A stretch of 64,000 nucleotides of DNA from NCBI RefSeq assembly GCF_004786095.1, contig NZ_RHPJ01000001.1, positions 558,001 through 622,000 of the forward strand, given 5' to 3'. This document shows positions 46,003-54,926 of this stretch, one piece after another. A program made the translations under genes and the position numbers. Position 1 is the stretch's first letter. Each line of letters starts with the position of its first letter. The stretch comes from Serinibacter arcticus (GTDB lineage: Bacteria > Actinomycetota > Actinomycetes > Actinomycetales > Beutenbergiaceae). The notes below the pieces were generated by a model. The model was not told where the DNA came from. It did no database searches and was given only the letters and a program-made list of their open reading frames with translations.

Positions 46003-46764
46003 CTACCAGCCGACGGCGACCGGCCAGCCCGTGCGCGCCTTCGTCAGCGGGCGCGCGTAGGCCCCGACCTTGCTGGTGCGCGATCCGCACGCCAGCAGGG
46101 CCTCCGCCGTCGTGACGCCCGCCGAGACGGCGTCCACCACCGGGACGGCGAGCGCCGCCGCCAGCTCCGCGCGCACCGCGGTGAACCCCGCGCACCCCAG
46201 GACGAGCACGTCGGCCCCCGCCCCGATCGCGCGCTCCCCCGCCGCGACGAAGGCCGCGACGGTCCGCGCGTGGTCCCGGCCCACCTCGAGCACGCCGAGG
46301 TCGGCCGCCTCCACGCCGACGCACCGCTGCGCGAGTCCCGCCACCAGCAGGCTGTCCTCGATCTGCCCCCGGACGCGCGGGAGCGTGGTGACGACGCCGT
46401 ACCGGTGGCCCAGCAGCATGGCGTGCATCGCCGCGGCCTCCGTGATGTCGACGACCGGGCACTCCAGCAGCTCCCTGGCCCCCTCCCGGCCGTGCTCGCC
46501 GAACCCCGCCATCACCACGGCGTCGATCTCGACCTCGGCCGGCAGCGTCGTGAGCAGGTCGAGCACCGCGGCCGCCGTGATGAAGCTGTCGTAGAAGCCC
46601 TCGGCCGAGGTCGGCCCCCACACCGGCTGCAGGCCGAGGATCTCCGTCCCCGGCGCGGCCACCGCGCGGGCGCCCGCCGCGATCTCCCGGGTCATCTCGC
46701 TGGAGGTGTTGCAGTTGACGACGGCGATGCACCGGCCTCCGCCGTCGCCGACCACGGCCGTCAC
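46003..46764 (-). CDS. Asp/Glu/hydantoin racemase family protein
   Basis: 253 residues from GTG 46764, overlapping the amidohydrolase stop (GTGA). The family fold is visible: CIAVVNCNTSSEMTREI at the start, the middle AVVMAGFGEHGREGAREL and C-terminal VLVLGCAGFTAV. The second catalytic Cys (LGCAG) is present, but the first (normally ACFGDPG-like) is Gly here, while an extra Cys is in NCNTS. It may be a modified racemase, isomerase or decarboxylase-like enzyme. Last gene of the catabolic operon. Confidence 0.85.
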   Translation of the reverse strand: MTAVVGDGGGRCIAVVNCNTSSEMTREIAAGARAVAAPGTEILGLQPVWGPTSAEGFYDSFITAAAVLDLLTTLPAEVEIDAVVMAGFGEHGREGARELLECPVVDITEAAAMHAMLLGHRYGVVTTLPRVRGQIEDSLLVAGLAQRCVGVEAADLGVLEVGRDHARTVAAFVAAGERAIGAGADVLVLGCAGFTAVRAELAAALAVPVVDAVSAGVTTAEALLACGSRTSKVGAYARPLTKARTGWPVAVGW

Positions 46765-48254
46765 ACGAGCGCCGGGACCGGCGCCGGACGCGCCGGGAAC
46801 GACCCGGGGAACAGGTCGTCCGCGGGGCGCCCGCGCCCGTCGCGCACCGAGTAGGCGAGGCGCATGCGGTCGAACAGCTCCTGCGCCCGGCGTGCGAGCT
46901 CCGGCAGGTCGGCGCCGAGCACGTCGCCGTCCAGCATCACCGTGCGCCCGGCGACCACGGTGCGCACGACGTCGCGCCCCGACCCGTTGACCACGAGCGT
47001 GCGCAGCGGGTCCTCGATCACACCCGTGGCGAAGTCCGTCAGATCGGCGATCAGGAGGTCGGCGCTCGCCCCGACCGCCAGCCGCCCCAGGTCGGGGCGC
47101 CCGAGCGCGTCCGCGGCGTCGCTGGTGGCCGCACGGACGTAGCTCTCCACCCGCCCGGCCGCCAGGCTCCCCTCGAGGATCTTGGCGACCTGGACCCCGA
47201 CGTCGATCCCCCGCAGCAGGTCCGGCGGGAAGGAGTCGGTGCCCAGCACCATGCGCAGGCCGGCGGCGCGGTAGGCCTCGAACGAGCGCAGCCCGCCCCC
47301 GTACCGCGCCGACGTCAGCGGGCAGTGGATGATCGGCACCTCGGCGGCGACGAGCCGCTGCACGTCCGGACCGGCCACGACCGCGGGATCGCGCAGGTCC
47401 CCCAGCTGGCTCCCGTGCGGGATCAGCAGGGAGGCCGCGAGCAGCCCGGTCCGCTCGAGGGCGTCGACGACGCCGAGGCCGTAGCGCTCCCGGAGCAGCC
47501 CGTCCTCGCGCGGCGACTGCAGGCAGTGCAGGCGGACCATGACGCCGCGCTCGGACGCCGCGGCGGCGGTGGCCGCCATCACCTCGAGCGTGAGCGTCTC
47601 GATCCGGCACGGCAGCAGGACACCGTGCACGAGGTCGGAGTCGATCCTCGCGGCCTCCTCGAGGAAGGCGACGGCGTCGGCGAACCCCTCCTCACCGCGC
47701 CGCTCGTCCCAGTGGATCCGCAGCTCGCCGCCCTCCGACACGGTGACGCCGGAGCGGTAGGAGGGACCGAGGTAGCCACGCAGCCCGATCCGCTGCGTGA
47801 TCTCGGCGACGTCGCGGAAGTCCGCGGCCGTCTCGGCCCACGCCGAGTGCACCTCGGACGCGATCGGCATGTAGGTCGTCACGCCGTGCCGGGCCAGCTG
47901 TGCGATCGCGTACTCGCGCACCACGGCCCGCTCCGCCTGGTCGAACACGTGCTCCGAGCGCGTGGCGTACTCCGGGGACCACGCGTAGTCCTCGACGTCG
48001 GACCACGAGTCCAGGAGGCAGTGGTCGATGTCCGTGAGGGCGTCCAGGTCGATGAGTCCCGGCATCACGAGCTGACCGGAGGCGTCGATCTCCTCGTCGA
48101 CCGGACCGTCCCAGCCCGTCCCCACGTGCACGATGCGCGTGCCGCGGTAGACGACCTCGGCGTCCCGAAGGAGGACGTGGTCGGTGCCGTCCCAGGCCAG
48201 CACGTGGCCGGCGGTGATGCGGGTGGTGCGCTGCGCGCCGTCGTCGCGCGTCAC
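46761..48254 (-). CDS. Amidohydrolase family protein with altered metal motif
   Basis: 497 residues from GTG 48254, overlapping the binding-protein stop. The architecture is that of TRZ/ATZ-type chlorohydrolases/deaminases: a composite N/C-terminal beta domain around a TIM barrel. The usual HxH after PGLID is replaced by DLDALTDIDH. Later positions retain VRLHCLQSP, IPHGSQL, IIHCPLTSARYGG and the Asp in LGTDSFPPDL. Metal binding may use Asp or be mononuclear. Presumably acts on the substrate imported by the adjacent ABC system. Confidence 0.85.
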   Translation of the reverse strand: MTRDDGAQRTTRITAGHVLAWDGTDHVLLRDAEVVYRGTRIVHVGTGWDGPVDEEIDASGQLVMPGLIDLDALTDIDHCLLDSWSDVEDYAWSPEYATRSEHVFDQAERAVVREYAIAQLARHGVTTYMPIASEVHSAWAETAADFRDVAEITQRIGLRGYLGPSYRSGVTVSEGGELRIHWDERRGEEGFADAVAFLEEAARIDSDLVHGVLLPCRIETLTLEVMAATAAAASERGVMVRLHCLQSPREDGLLRERYGLGVVDALERTGLLAASLLIPHGSQLGDLRDPAVVAGPDVQRLVAAEVPIIHCPLTSARYGGGLRSFEAYRAAGLRMVLGTDSFPPDLLRGIDVGVQVAKILEGSLAAGRVESYVRAATSDAADALGRPDLGRLAVGASADLLIADLTDFATGVIEDPLRTLVVNGSGRDVVRTVVAGRTVMLDGDVLGADLPELARRAQELFDRMRLAYSVRDGRGRPADDLFPGSFPARPAPVPALV

Positions 48255-49771
48255 TTCTCCAGCGCCCCGAAGAGGAAGAGGCCGTCGGCCCGCGGCGCCC
48301 ACGCCAGACCGTCGGTCGTGGCGTAGTTGGTCTCGGGGACGTACAGCGGGATCATCTGGCGGTTGTCGATGTTGAAGGTCATCAGGTCGCCGTAGGCGGC
48401 GATGCGCTCCTCACCGGCCACCTCGCGCGTGGCCTGCACCAGCGCGGCGCTCTCCGGGCTCATCGCGTAGTCGTTGTAGCCGCCCGCGAAGAAGTCCTCG
48501 ACGACCGGGTCGCCGTCCATCTGCGACGGCGCGTACGTGTTGAGGTAGAGCCCGCCGATGTCCTTCTTGTCGTAGACGCGGGAGGAGAACGTGGACTGGT
48601 CCATGCCCTCCAGCGTGACCGTCACGCCGACGTCGGCGAGCATGCCCTGGACGGCCTGCACGATCTCCTCGCTCAGCGGGATGCGACCGCCGATGGCGTA
48701 GGACAGCGTGATGGGCTCACCGGCGTAGCCGGCCTCGGCGAGCAGCTCCTCGGCCCGGTCGACGTCGGTCTCGCTCGCCTCGATCGACGGGTCGAAGCCC
48801 GCGACCGGCGGGGCGATCATCTGCGTCGCGACGGCCGCGCGGCCGGACAGCACCCCGGTGACCAGGGCGTCCTTGTCGATGGCGAGCTCGATCGCCTCGC
48901 GCACCCGGACGTCCGCCAGCGGCCCCGACGTGGAGTTGGCGCCGAGGAAGGTCACGCCGTTGGACTCGGTGTTGGCCAGGGTCGCGGCGCCCGTGAGCGA
49001 GTCGACCTGGTTGGGCGCGATGAGGGCGACGTCGAGGCTCGAGGAGAGGACACCGTTCAGCCGGGCGTCGGCGTCGGCGATGGTCTGGAAGGTCACCTGC
49101 TCGAACGGGGCGCTCTCGCCCCAGTAGTCGGGGTTGCGCTCGATCACGTACTCCACCCCGGGCGTCCGGCTCGCGAACGTGTACGGGCCGGAACCGATCG
49201 GGGCGTCCGCGAAGCCCTCGGAGCCCAGCTCGGTGTAGACGTCCTCCGGCACGATCGAGACCGACGTGGTGATGGAGGGGAACGGCGAGAACGGGGTGTT
49301 GAGGCGGAACAGGACCGTGGTCTCGTCCACGACCTCCACGCTCTCCAGCGGGCGCATGTAGGTGTAGGGGTCCGACGCCGGGTTCTCCAGGATCGTGGTG
49401 TAGCTGAAGGCCACGTCCTGGGCGGTCAGCGGCGCACCGTTGCTGAAGGTGACGTCGTCGCGGAGCGTGAACGTCCACTCCGTGAGGTCCTCGCTCGAGG
49501 TCCACTCGGTCGCCAGCAGCGGCTGGAGCTCGCCGCTCGCATCGAGCCGGGTCAGGGAGTCGAAGACGTTGTAGTAGTAGCTGTAGCCGGCGAGCGACCC
49601 GTCGACGAGGGGGTCGGGGACCGCCGTCGGCTCGGTGACGGCGCCGAGCGTGATGCTGGGCAGCTCCTGCTCACCACCGGACGCGGCGGTGTCGGAGCCG
49701 CTGCCGCACGCGGTCAGCGTGAGAGCGAGAGCCAGGCCGAGGGCGAGGACGGGGGCGTGACGTCGTGCCAT
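48251..49771 (-). CDS. ABC transporter substrate-binding lipoprotein (peptide/nickel type)
   Basis: 506 residues of the SBP_bac_5 family. An N-terminal lipobox (ALTLTAC, Cys 22) predicts membrane anchoring. Typical motifs are LLATEWTSSEDLTEWTFTL RDDVTFSNGAPLTAQDVAF, IGSGPYTF and VREAIELAIDKDALV. It lies 93 bases after the dppF-like gene, across a tandem repeat, and overlaps the amidohydrolase start, so it belongs to the same operon. Ligand unknown. Confidence 0.93.
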   Translation of the reverse strand: MARRHAPVLALGLALALTLTACGSGSDTAASGGEQELPSITLGAVTEPTAVPDPLVDGSLAGYSYYYNVFDSLTRLDASGELQPLLATEWTSSEDLTEWTFTLRDDVTFSNGAPLTAQDVAFSYTTILENPASDPYTYMRPLESVEVVDETTVLFRLNTPFSPFPSITTSVSIVPEDVYTELGSEGFADAPIGSGPYTFASRTPGVEYVIERNPDYWGESAPFEQVTFQTIADADARLNGVLSSSLDVALIAPNQVDSLTGAATLANTESNGVTFLGANSTSGPLADVRVREAIELAIDKDALVTGVLSGRAAVATQMIAPPVAGFDPSIEASETDVDRAEELLAEAGYAGEPITLSYAIGGRIPLSEEIVQAVQGMLADVGVTVTLEGMDQSTFSSRVYDKKDIGGLYLNTYAPSQMDGDPVVEDFFAGGYNDYAMSPESAALVQATREVAGEERIAAYGDLMTFNIDNRQMIPLYVPETNYATTDGLAWAPRADGLFLFGALEK

Positions 49772-49812
49772 GAGGGTGCTCCTTGGGAGGGGTCGAGCGC
49801 GGGGCGGGGTGA

Positions 49813-49846
49813 GGTGGACGCGGGGGTGTGGTGGACGCGGGGGTGT
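49813..49846 (-). repeat. Tandem 17-bp direct repeat in the binding-protein leader
   Basis: Two exact tandem copies of a 17-bp unit (49813-49829 and 49830-49846), with a few more matching bases, lie 42 bases upstream of the binding-protein start. It may be slippage-prone; a regulatory role is only possible. Confidence 0.8.
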
Positions 49847-49863
49847 GGTGGTGACGGCGGAGC

Positions 49864-50748
49864 TCAGCTGGGTGAGGTCGCCAGCGCCGCCGGCCGGCGG
49901 TGGGGGTCGGGGACCGGGACGGACCCCAGCAGGAGGGACGTGTAGGGGTGGGCGGGTGCGGTGAACACCGCGTCACGCGTGCCGAGCTCGACGATCCGGC
50001 CCCGCTGCATGACCGCGACCCGTGTCGCGATGTGCCGGATCACCGACAGGTCGTGCGCGATGAACAGGTAGGACAGGCCGAGCCGCTCCTGGAGGTCGGC
50101 CAGCAGGTTGAGCACCTGGGCCTGCACGGAGACGTCGAGGGCGGAGACCGGTTCGTCGAGCACGAGCACGTCGGGGTCGAGGGCGAGCGCCCTGGCGATG
50201 CCGATCCGCTGGCGCTGGCCGCCCGAGAACTCCGCCGGGCGCTTGCCGAACGAGTCGCGCGTCAGACCCACCTGCTCGAACAGCTCGGTGACCCGCTCCC
50301 GGCTGTAGACCCGGTTGATCCGCAGCGGCTCCGCGATGATCTCGTGCGCGGTCAGGTGCGGGTTGAGGGAGGAGAACGGGTCCTGGAAGACCATCTGGAT
50401 CCGGCGGCGCATCGCCAGCCGCTGCCGGGGGGTGGCCGTGGCCACGTCCTGCCCGAACACCGACACCTGCCCGGCCGCGATCGGGTTCAGGCCGAAGATC
50501 GTGCGGACCAGGGTCGACTTGCCGCAGCCCGACTCCCCCACCAGCGCGAGCGTCTCGCCCTGGTGCAGGGTGAGGTCGACCCCGTCGACCGCCCGGAGGG
50601 TCTGGCGGCGCGTGCCGCGCCGCGAGGTGAACTCCACCGTCAACCCCTCCGCCCGGATGGCGTCGATGCTCGCCTCGAGGGCGGAGCGCTCGCGGCCGCC
50701 GTCGCGCGGCTGGGCGCCGGCCGGCGTCGGGCCGAGGACGGGGCTCAC
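49864..50748 (-). CDS. ABC transporter ATP-binding protein (DppF/OppF type)
   Basis: 294 residues from GTG 50748, overlapping the dppD-like stop. Walker A GESGCGKST, Q-loop MVFQDPFSSLNP, signature FSGGQRQRIGIARAL, Walker B VLVLDEPVSALDVSVQAQ and switch LFIAHDLSV are intact. The C-terminal oligopeptide-transporter segment lacks the usual Cys cluster and is short. It pairs with the upstream DppD-type ATPase. Confidence 0.94.
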   Translation of the reverse strand: MSPVLGPTPAGAQPRDGGRERSALEASIDAIRAEGLTVEFTSRRGTRRQTLRAVDGVDLTLHQGETLALVGESGCGKSTLVRTIFGLNPIAAGQVSVFGQDVATATPRQRLAMRRRIQMVFQDPFSSLNPHLTAHEIIAEPLRINRVYSRERVTELFEQVGLTRDSFGKRPAEFSGGQRQRIGIARALALDPDVLVLDEPVSALDVSVQAQVLNLLADLQERLGLSYLFIAHDLSVIRHIATRVAVMQRGRIVELGTRDAVFTAPAHPYTSLLLGSVPVPDPHRRPAALATSPS

Positions 50749-51731
50749 GCGTCCACCATCGCGGTGAGCGGGGTGCACGCGGCCGCGTGCCCGGGGGTGA
50801 GCAGCTCCAGGGTCGGGCGCCCCTCGGCGCACGCGTCGGTGCGCAGCGGGCTGCCGCACCGGGGTGCGAACGGGCAGCCGTCGGGTCGGCCGTGCACCGA
50901 CGGCGGCGAACCGGGGATCGCGTACGCGCGAGCGCCGAGGTTCTGCGCCGTCAGGAGGCTGTCGAGGAGCCCGCGGGTGTACGGGTGGCGCGGGTCGTCG
51001 AAGACGTCCCAGACCGTGCCCGTCTCCACGAACCGCCCCGCGTACATCACGGCCACCCGGTCGGCGATCTGCGCCACCAGGCCGAGGTCGTGGGTGATCA
51101 TCACCATCGCCGCGCCGGTCGCCGCGCGCTGGTCCGCCAGCACCTGGACCACCTGCGCCTGGACGGTCACGTCGAGCGCGGTGGTGGGCTCGTCGGCCAG
51201 CAGCACGGCGGGGTCGTTGGCCATCGCCATGCCGATGACGGCGCGCTGGCGCATGCCGCCGGACCACTCGTGGGGGTAGGAGCGCATGCGCTCGCGCGGC
51301 TCCGCGATCCCCACCCGCACGAGGATCTCCTCCACCTGGGCCCTGACCTGGGCGCGCGGGGTCCGGGGCCGGTGCGCGAGGATCGCGCGCCCGATCTGGT
51401 CGCCCACGCGCCGCACCGGGTTCAGGCTCGACATCGGGTCCTGGAAGACCATCGCGACGTCCTTGCCGCGGATGGCGCGCAGCTCCTTCTCGGGTGCACC
51501 CCGCAGCTCACGACCGCGCAGCCGGATGCTCCCGCCGATCACCTCCAGGGGCCGCGGCAGGAGCCCCAGCACGGCCAGCGCCGTGACGGACTTCCCGCTG
51601 CCGGACTCCCCGACGATGCACAGCGACTCCCCCTCCGCCAGGGTGAAGGAGACGTCCTCGACGACGGCGATCTCGCGGTCGCCCTCGGTGTAGCCGACGC
51701 GGAGGTTCTCGACCTCCAGCAGCTGGGCCAT
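50745..51731 (-). CDS. ABC transporter ATP-binding protein (DppD/OppD type)
   Basis: 328 residues. Walker A GESGSGKSV, Q-loop MVFQDPMSSLNPV, signature EWSGGMRQRAVIGMAM, Walker B VLLADEPTTALDVTVQAQ, switch MITHDLGLV. The C-terminal oligo/HPY domain contains GCPFAPRCGSPLRTDACAEG and a final Cys, the Cys pattern seen in DppD homologues. Four bases after the dppC-like gene. Confidence 0.95.
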   Translation of the reverse strand: MAQLLEVENLRVGYTEGDREIAVVEDVSFTLAEGESLCIVGESGSGKSVTALAVLGLLPRPLEVIGGSIRLRGRELRGAPEKELRAIRGKDVAMVFQDPMSSLNPVRRVGDQIGRAILAHRPRTPRAQVRAQVEEILVRVGIAEPRERMRSYPHEWSGGMRQRAVIGMAMANDPAVLLADEPTTALDVTVQAQVVQVLADQRAATGAAMVMITHDLGLVAQIADRVAVMYAGRFVETGTVWDVFDDPRHPYTRGLLDSLLTAQNLGARAYAIPGSPPSVHGRPDGCPFAPRCGSPLRTDACAEGRPTLELLTPGHAAACTPLTAMVDA

Positions 51732-51735
51732 GGCG

Positions 51736-52695
51736 CTACTCCTTCCGGCCGCGGGCGCGGCGCGAGGGTCGACGGGCGGCGGCGCGCTCGGACGTGAACC
51801 GCTGGCTGACGAGGTTCATCCCGGCCACCGCGAGGAAGATCGCCACGCCCGGCACGATCGCCTGGGCGGGGTTCTGGCGCAGGTACTTCTGGGACTCGCC
51901 GATCATCGATCCCCAGCTCGGGACGGGCGGCTGGACCCCGAGACCGAGGTAGTCGAACGAGGACATCAGCAGGATCACCGCACCGACGTCGGTGCTCGCC
52001 AGGATCAGCATCTGCGAGAAGACCGTGGGCAGGACGTGCACCCGCAGGATCCGCGCGGTCCGCGCGCCCTGCAGCGCGGGGGCGAGCACGAAGTCGCGCT
52101 GCCGCAGGGACGTCGCGGACGTCCGCGCCACCCTGGCGTAGCCGACCCAGTAGGTGACGGCGAGCACGATGACCATGAGCTTGATGCTCGGCCCGAACGT
52201 CGCCGCCAGGGCGGTCAGGACGAGGATCATCGGCAGGGCGAGCTTCACGTCGGCCAGCGCCATCATCGCGTTGTCGAGGCGGCCGCCGAAGTAGCCGGCC
52301 ACGGTGCCCACGATCATCCCGATGAGGGCGTTGACCACGATGATCACCACGACGACGCCGACGGTCACCCGCCCGGCGAGAGCGAGCCGCGACGCGGTGT
52401 CCCGCCCGAGGCTGTCCGTGCCGAACAGGTGGGCGGGGTCGGCGCCCGGGGTCAGCAGGATCCGGCCCAGGTCCTGCCCGTAGGGGTCGTAGGACGGCAG
52501 CAGCGGGTAGAGCAGGGAGTAGCCGACGACGACCGTCAGCATGGCCAGGCCGATCCAGTGCCACGGCCCCAGACCCCAGGAGCGGGGTCCGGCGATCCGT
52601 CGTGGACGGCGCGATCCCCGGTCGAGCGGGGCGGCGGGGACGAGGGCGGGGTCGAGCTCGCGGTCGACGCCGTCGAGCGGCTGGGTGGCGGTCAT
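51736..52695 (-). CDS. ABC transporter permease (DppC type)
   Basis: 319 residues with about six TM segments. After an N-terminal TM comes the periplasmic portion with the motif HLFGTDSLGRDTASRL, characteristic of DppC/OppC. The EAA-like loop is near TSATSLRQRDFVLAPALQGA and the C-terminal GSMIGESQKYLRQNP is typical. ATG overlaps the dppB-like stop. Confidence 0.94.
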   Translation of the reverse strand: MTATQPLDGVDRELDPALVPAAPLDRGSRRPRRIAGPRSWGLGPWHWIGLAMLTVVVGYSLLYPLLPSYDPYGQDLGRILLTPGADPAHLFGTDSLGRDTASRLALAGRVTVGVVVVIIVVNALIGMIVGTVAGYFGGRLDNAMMALADVKLALPMILVLTALAATFGPSIKLMVIVLAVTYWVGYARVARTSATSLRQRDFVLAPALQGARTARILRVHVLPTVFSQMLILASTDVGAVILLMSSFDYLGLGVQPPVPSWGSMIGESQKYLRQNPAQAIVPGVAIFLAVAGMNLVSQRFTSERAAARRPSRRARGRKE

Positions 52696-53612
52696 GCGAG
52701 ACGCACCCGGGGGTCCAGGACGCCCTGGACCAGGTCGACCAGCAGGTTGGCCGCCACGAAGAGTGCGGCGACCACGATCATGCCGGACTGCACCACCGGG
52801 AAGTCCCTGGCGTAGACCGATCCGACGATCAGCTGACCCAGTCCGGGCCAGGCGAAGACGTTCTCGATGAGCACGAGTCCTCCCAGGAAGGCTCCGAGGT
52901 TGATGCCGGCGAGCGTGAGCACCGGGAGGATCGCGTTCGGCAGCACCTCCCGGAAGACGATGAAGGCGCGGCCCTCGCCCCGGGCCCTGGCGGTGCGGAC
53001 GTAGTCGGAGGCGCCCTCGAGGGACATGGAGTTGTCCAGGAGCCTCGTGTAGACGACGAACTGGCCGGTGCCGATCGTCAGGGCCGGCATCAGGACGGAC
53101 AGCGGTGCGGAGTTGCCGAGCGACGGCAGCCAGCCGAGGTGCACCGAGAGGGTCAGCACCAGCAGCAGACCGAAGAAGAAGTCGGGGATCGAGGCGCGCA
53201 CCGATCCGACGCTCAGCACCGTCGAGCGCAGGATGCGGCTCCCCGTGTACTGGACGATCAGCACCGCCCCGAAGGCCAGCACCAGGGCGAAGGCGAGACC
53301 CACCAGCCCGAGGTGCAGCGAGACCGGCAGCCGCTCCGCGACCAGCGCCATCGACGACGTCCCGGTCTCGCGGTAGGAGTTCTGGAAGTCGCCGCGGAGC
53401 AGGCCACCGAGGTAGTCGCCGAACTGCACGATCACCGGGCGGTCGAATCCGAGCTCGGCGTTCAGCGCGTCGCGCTGCTCCTGCGTCGCGTTCTCCGGCA
53501 GGAGCTGCGCGGCCGGGGAACCGGCGAGGCGCCCGAAGACGAAGGCGATCAGGACGACGGCGAAGATCGTCACGAGCGCCTGCAGCAGCCGCCGTCCGAC
53601 GAAGCGTGTCAT
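52692..53612 (-). CDS. ABC transporter permease (DppB type)
   Basis: 306 residues from ATG 53612 (MTRFVGRRLLQALVTIFAVV), the DppB/OppB N-terminus; upstream in-frame sequence is not family-like. Contains NAELGFDRPVIVQFGDYLGG, EAA-loop RTARARGEGRAFIVFREVLPNA and six TMs. First gene of the minus-strand catabolic operon; a GntR-type palindrome lies about 85 bases upstream. Confidence 0.94.
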   Translation of the reverse strand: MTRFVGRRLLQALVTIFAVVLIAFVFGRLAGSPAAQLLPENATQEQRDALNAELGFDRPVIVQFGDYLGGLLRGDFQNSYRETGTSSMALVAERLPVSLHLGLVGLAFALVLAFGAVLIVQYTGSRILRSTVLSVGSVRASIPDFFFGLLLVLTLSVHLGWLPSLGNSAPLSVLMPALTIGTGQFVVYTRLLDNSMSLEGASDYVRTARARGEGRAFIVFREVLPNAILPVLTLAGINLGAFLGGLVLIENVFAWPGLGQLIVGSVYARDFPVVQSGMIVVAALFVAANLLVDLVQGVLDPRVRLA

Positions 53613-53697
53613 CGGGGCGTCCGGGCCGGGACGAGGGGCGTCCTGGCGTTCGATGGGCGGTTCACGCTGCAACACCTCCGGGGGGAGTCGGACCTGG

Positions 53698-53707
53698 CTG
53701 TATACAG
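53698..53707. promoter_or_regulatory. GntR-type operator, copy 1 (upstream of importer operon)
   Basis: CTGTATACAG, a perfect 10-bp palindrome, lies in the divergent gap, 86 bases before the dppB-type start. An identical copy stands 164 bases away near the divergent gene. FCD-type GntR regulators commonly bind GTATAC-centred palindromes. Confidence 0.65.
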
Positions 53708-53861
53708 AATGACCGGACCAGTGTTTCCGGCGTAGGACCCGGCGTAAACGACGTGTGAACACTTTCGGGCTCGAAATGTTGCAACCGCGTTACTTTGAGC
53801 GCCACGCCGGGAGGTGCGGTGATACGACGTCACCCATAGCCACTCCGGCGTCGCGCTCCGT

Positions 53862-53871
53862 CTGTATACAG
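53862..53871. promoter_or_regulatory. GntR-type operator, copy 2 (upstream of cyclodeaminase-family gene)
   Basis: The second exact CTGTATACAG is 28 bases before the plus-strand start at 53899, close to where a -10 element would lie. Two sites 164 bases apart in one divergent promoter region could support cooperative repression or looping. Confidence 0.65.
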
Positions 53872-53898
53872 TTGCCACATTCCAGGAAGGGGATGCCC

Positions 53899-54873
53899 AT
53901 GACCCGACTCGTCGACGACGCCACGTGCGCGGCGCTGCTCCGGCCGCGCGACGTCGCCGTCGCGCTCGCCGCGGCGCACATCGCCCACCACCGCGGCGCG
54001 ATCGCGCAGCCGGTGCCGACGGCGCTCGACCTGCCCGGTCACGGCCGACTGGATGCGGAGCGACGCCCGCGGCACGTGCTGATGTCGGCGGCCGACGGCG
54101 ACCTGACCGTCGTCAAGACGCTGCTGGACGCCCCGGCCCGGCGCGACGACGGCGGCCCCGCCCAGCGCTCGGTGCTGGCCGTCCACTCCACACGCACCGG
54201 GGACTGTCTGGCGCTGCTCGACGGCCGCACCCTCACGCGCGTGCGCACGGCCGCCGCCACGGTGCTGGCCGTCGCGACGCTGGCGCGGCAGGACCTGCGG
54301 GTGCTCGGCGTCCTGGGGGCCGGCGCGCTCGCCCTGGAGCACCTGCGGGCCGCGCGGGACCACCTCGACCCGGCGGAGGTCGTCCTCTGGTCCCGGACCC
54401 CGGCGTCGGTCGAGGCCCTGGCCGCGAGCGCCCGCGAGCTCGGGCTGCGGGCGCGGGTCGCTGACTCGCCCGCCGCCGTGGCGGCGAGCGCCGACGCCGT
54501 CGTCACGGTCACGCCGGCGACCGACCCGCTCCTGATGGCCGGTGACCTGCGGCCCGGCCTGCACGTCTCCGCCGTCGGCTCGCCTCCGCGGCCGGGCTAC
54601 CGTGAGGTTGATGCCGGGTCGTTCGCCCGTGCTGATCTGGTCGTGGTCGACGACCGCGCCGTCGCCCTCGCCGAGTCCGCCCAGGTCCGCGACGCCGTGG
54701 CCGCCGGGTTCGACGGCGGCGCGCTGGTGGAGATCGGCGCCGTCCTGGCCGGGGACCACCCGGGGCGCACCGACCCGGACCAGATCACGCTCCACAGCTC
54801 CATCGGCGTGGCACTGCAGGACCTGGCCACGGTCCGCCTGATCCTGGAACGCCTCGGCACGTCCGTCCCCTGA
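53899..54873 (+). CDS. Ornithine cyclodeaminase / mu-crystallin family protein
   Basis: 324 residues. The AGGAAGG site is spaced correctly for ATG 53899 (not 53893). The Rossmann half contains GVLGAGALALEHLRA, LWSRTPASVEALA and SAVGSPPRPGYREVD; the C-terminus has ITLHSSIGVALQDLATV, the family signature. Members are NAD(P)-dependent cyclodeaminases, ketimine reductases or alanine-dehydrogenase-like enzymes. It is divergent from the importer operon and upstream of gntR, so it probably acts on an amino-acid or imine intermediate. Confidence 0.9.
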   Translation: MTRLVDDATCAALLRPRDVAVALAAAHIAHHRGAIAQPVPTALDLPGHGRLDAERRPRHVLMSAADGDLTVVKTLLDAPARRDDGGPAQRSVLAVHSTRTGDCLALLDGRTLTRVRTAAATVLAVATLARQDLRVLGVLGAGALALEHLRAARDHLDPAEVVLWSRTPASVEALAASARELGLRARVADSPAAVAASADAVVTVTPATDPLLMAGDLRPGLHVSAVGSPPRPGYREVDAGSFARADLVVVDDRAVALAESAQVRDAVAAGFDGGALVEIGAVLAGDHPGRTDPDQITLHSSIGVALQDLATVRLILERLGTSVP

Positions 54874-54926
54874 CCCCTCGCACCAGCCGGACCGCCCCGC
54901 ACGACCGATCTCCCTAGGATGCCGCC

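Noticed and set aside
49813-49846. Tandem repeat considered as a CRISPR remnant
   Set aside because: The two units are directly adjacent without spacers, and no cas gene is in the window.
53698-53871. TATACA within the palindromes taken as -10 promoter elements only
   Set aside because: No matching -35 was found at 16-18 bases on either strand, and the exact repetition of the full 10-bp palindrome fits operators better. Overlap with a -10 remains possible.
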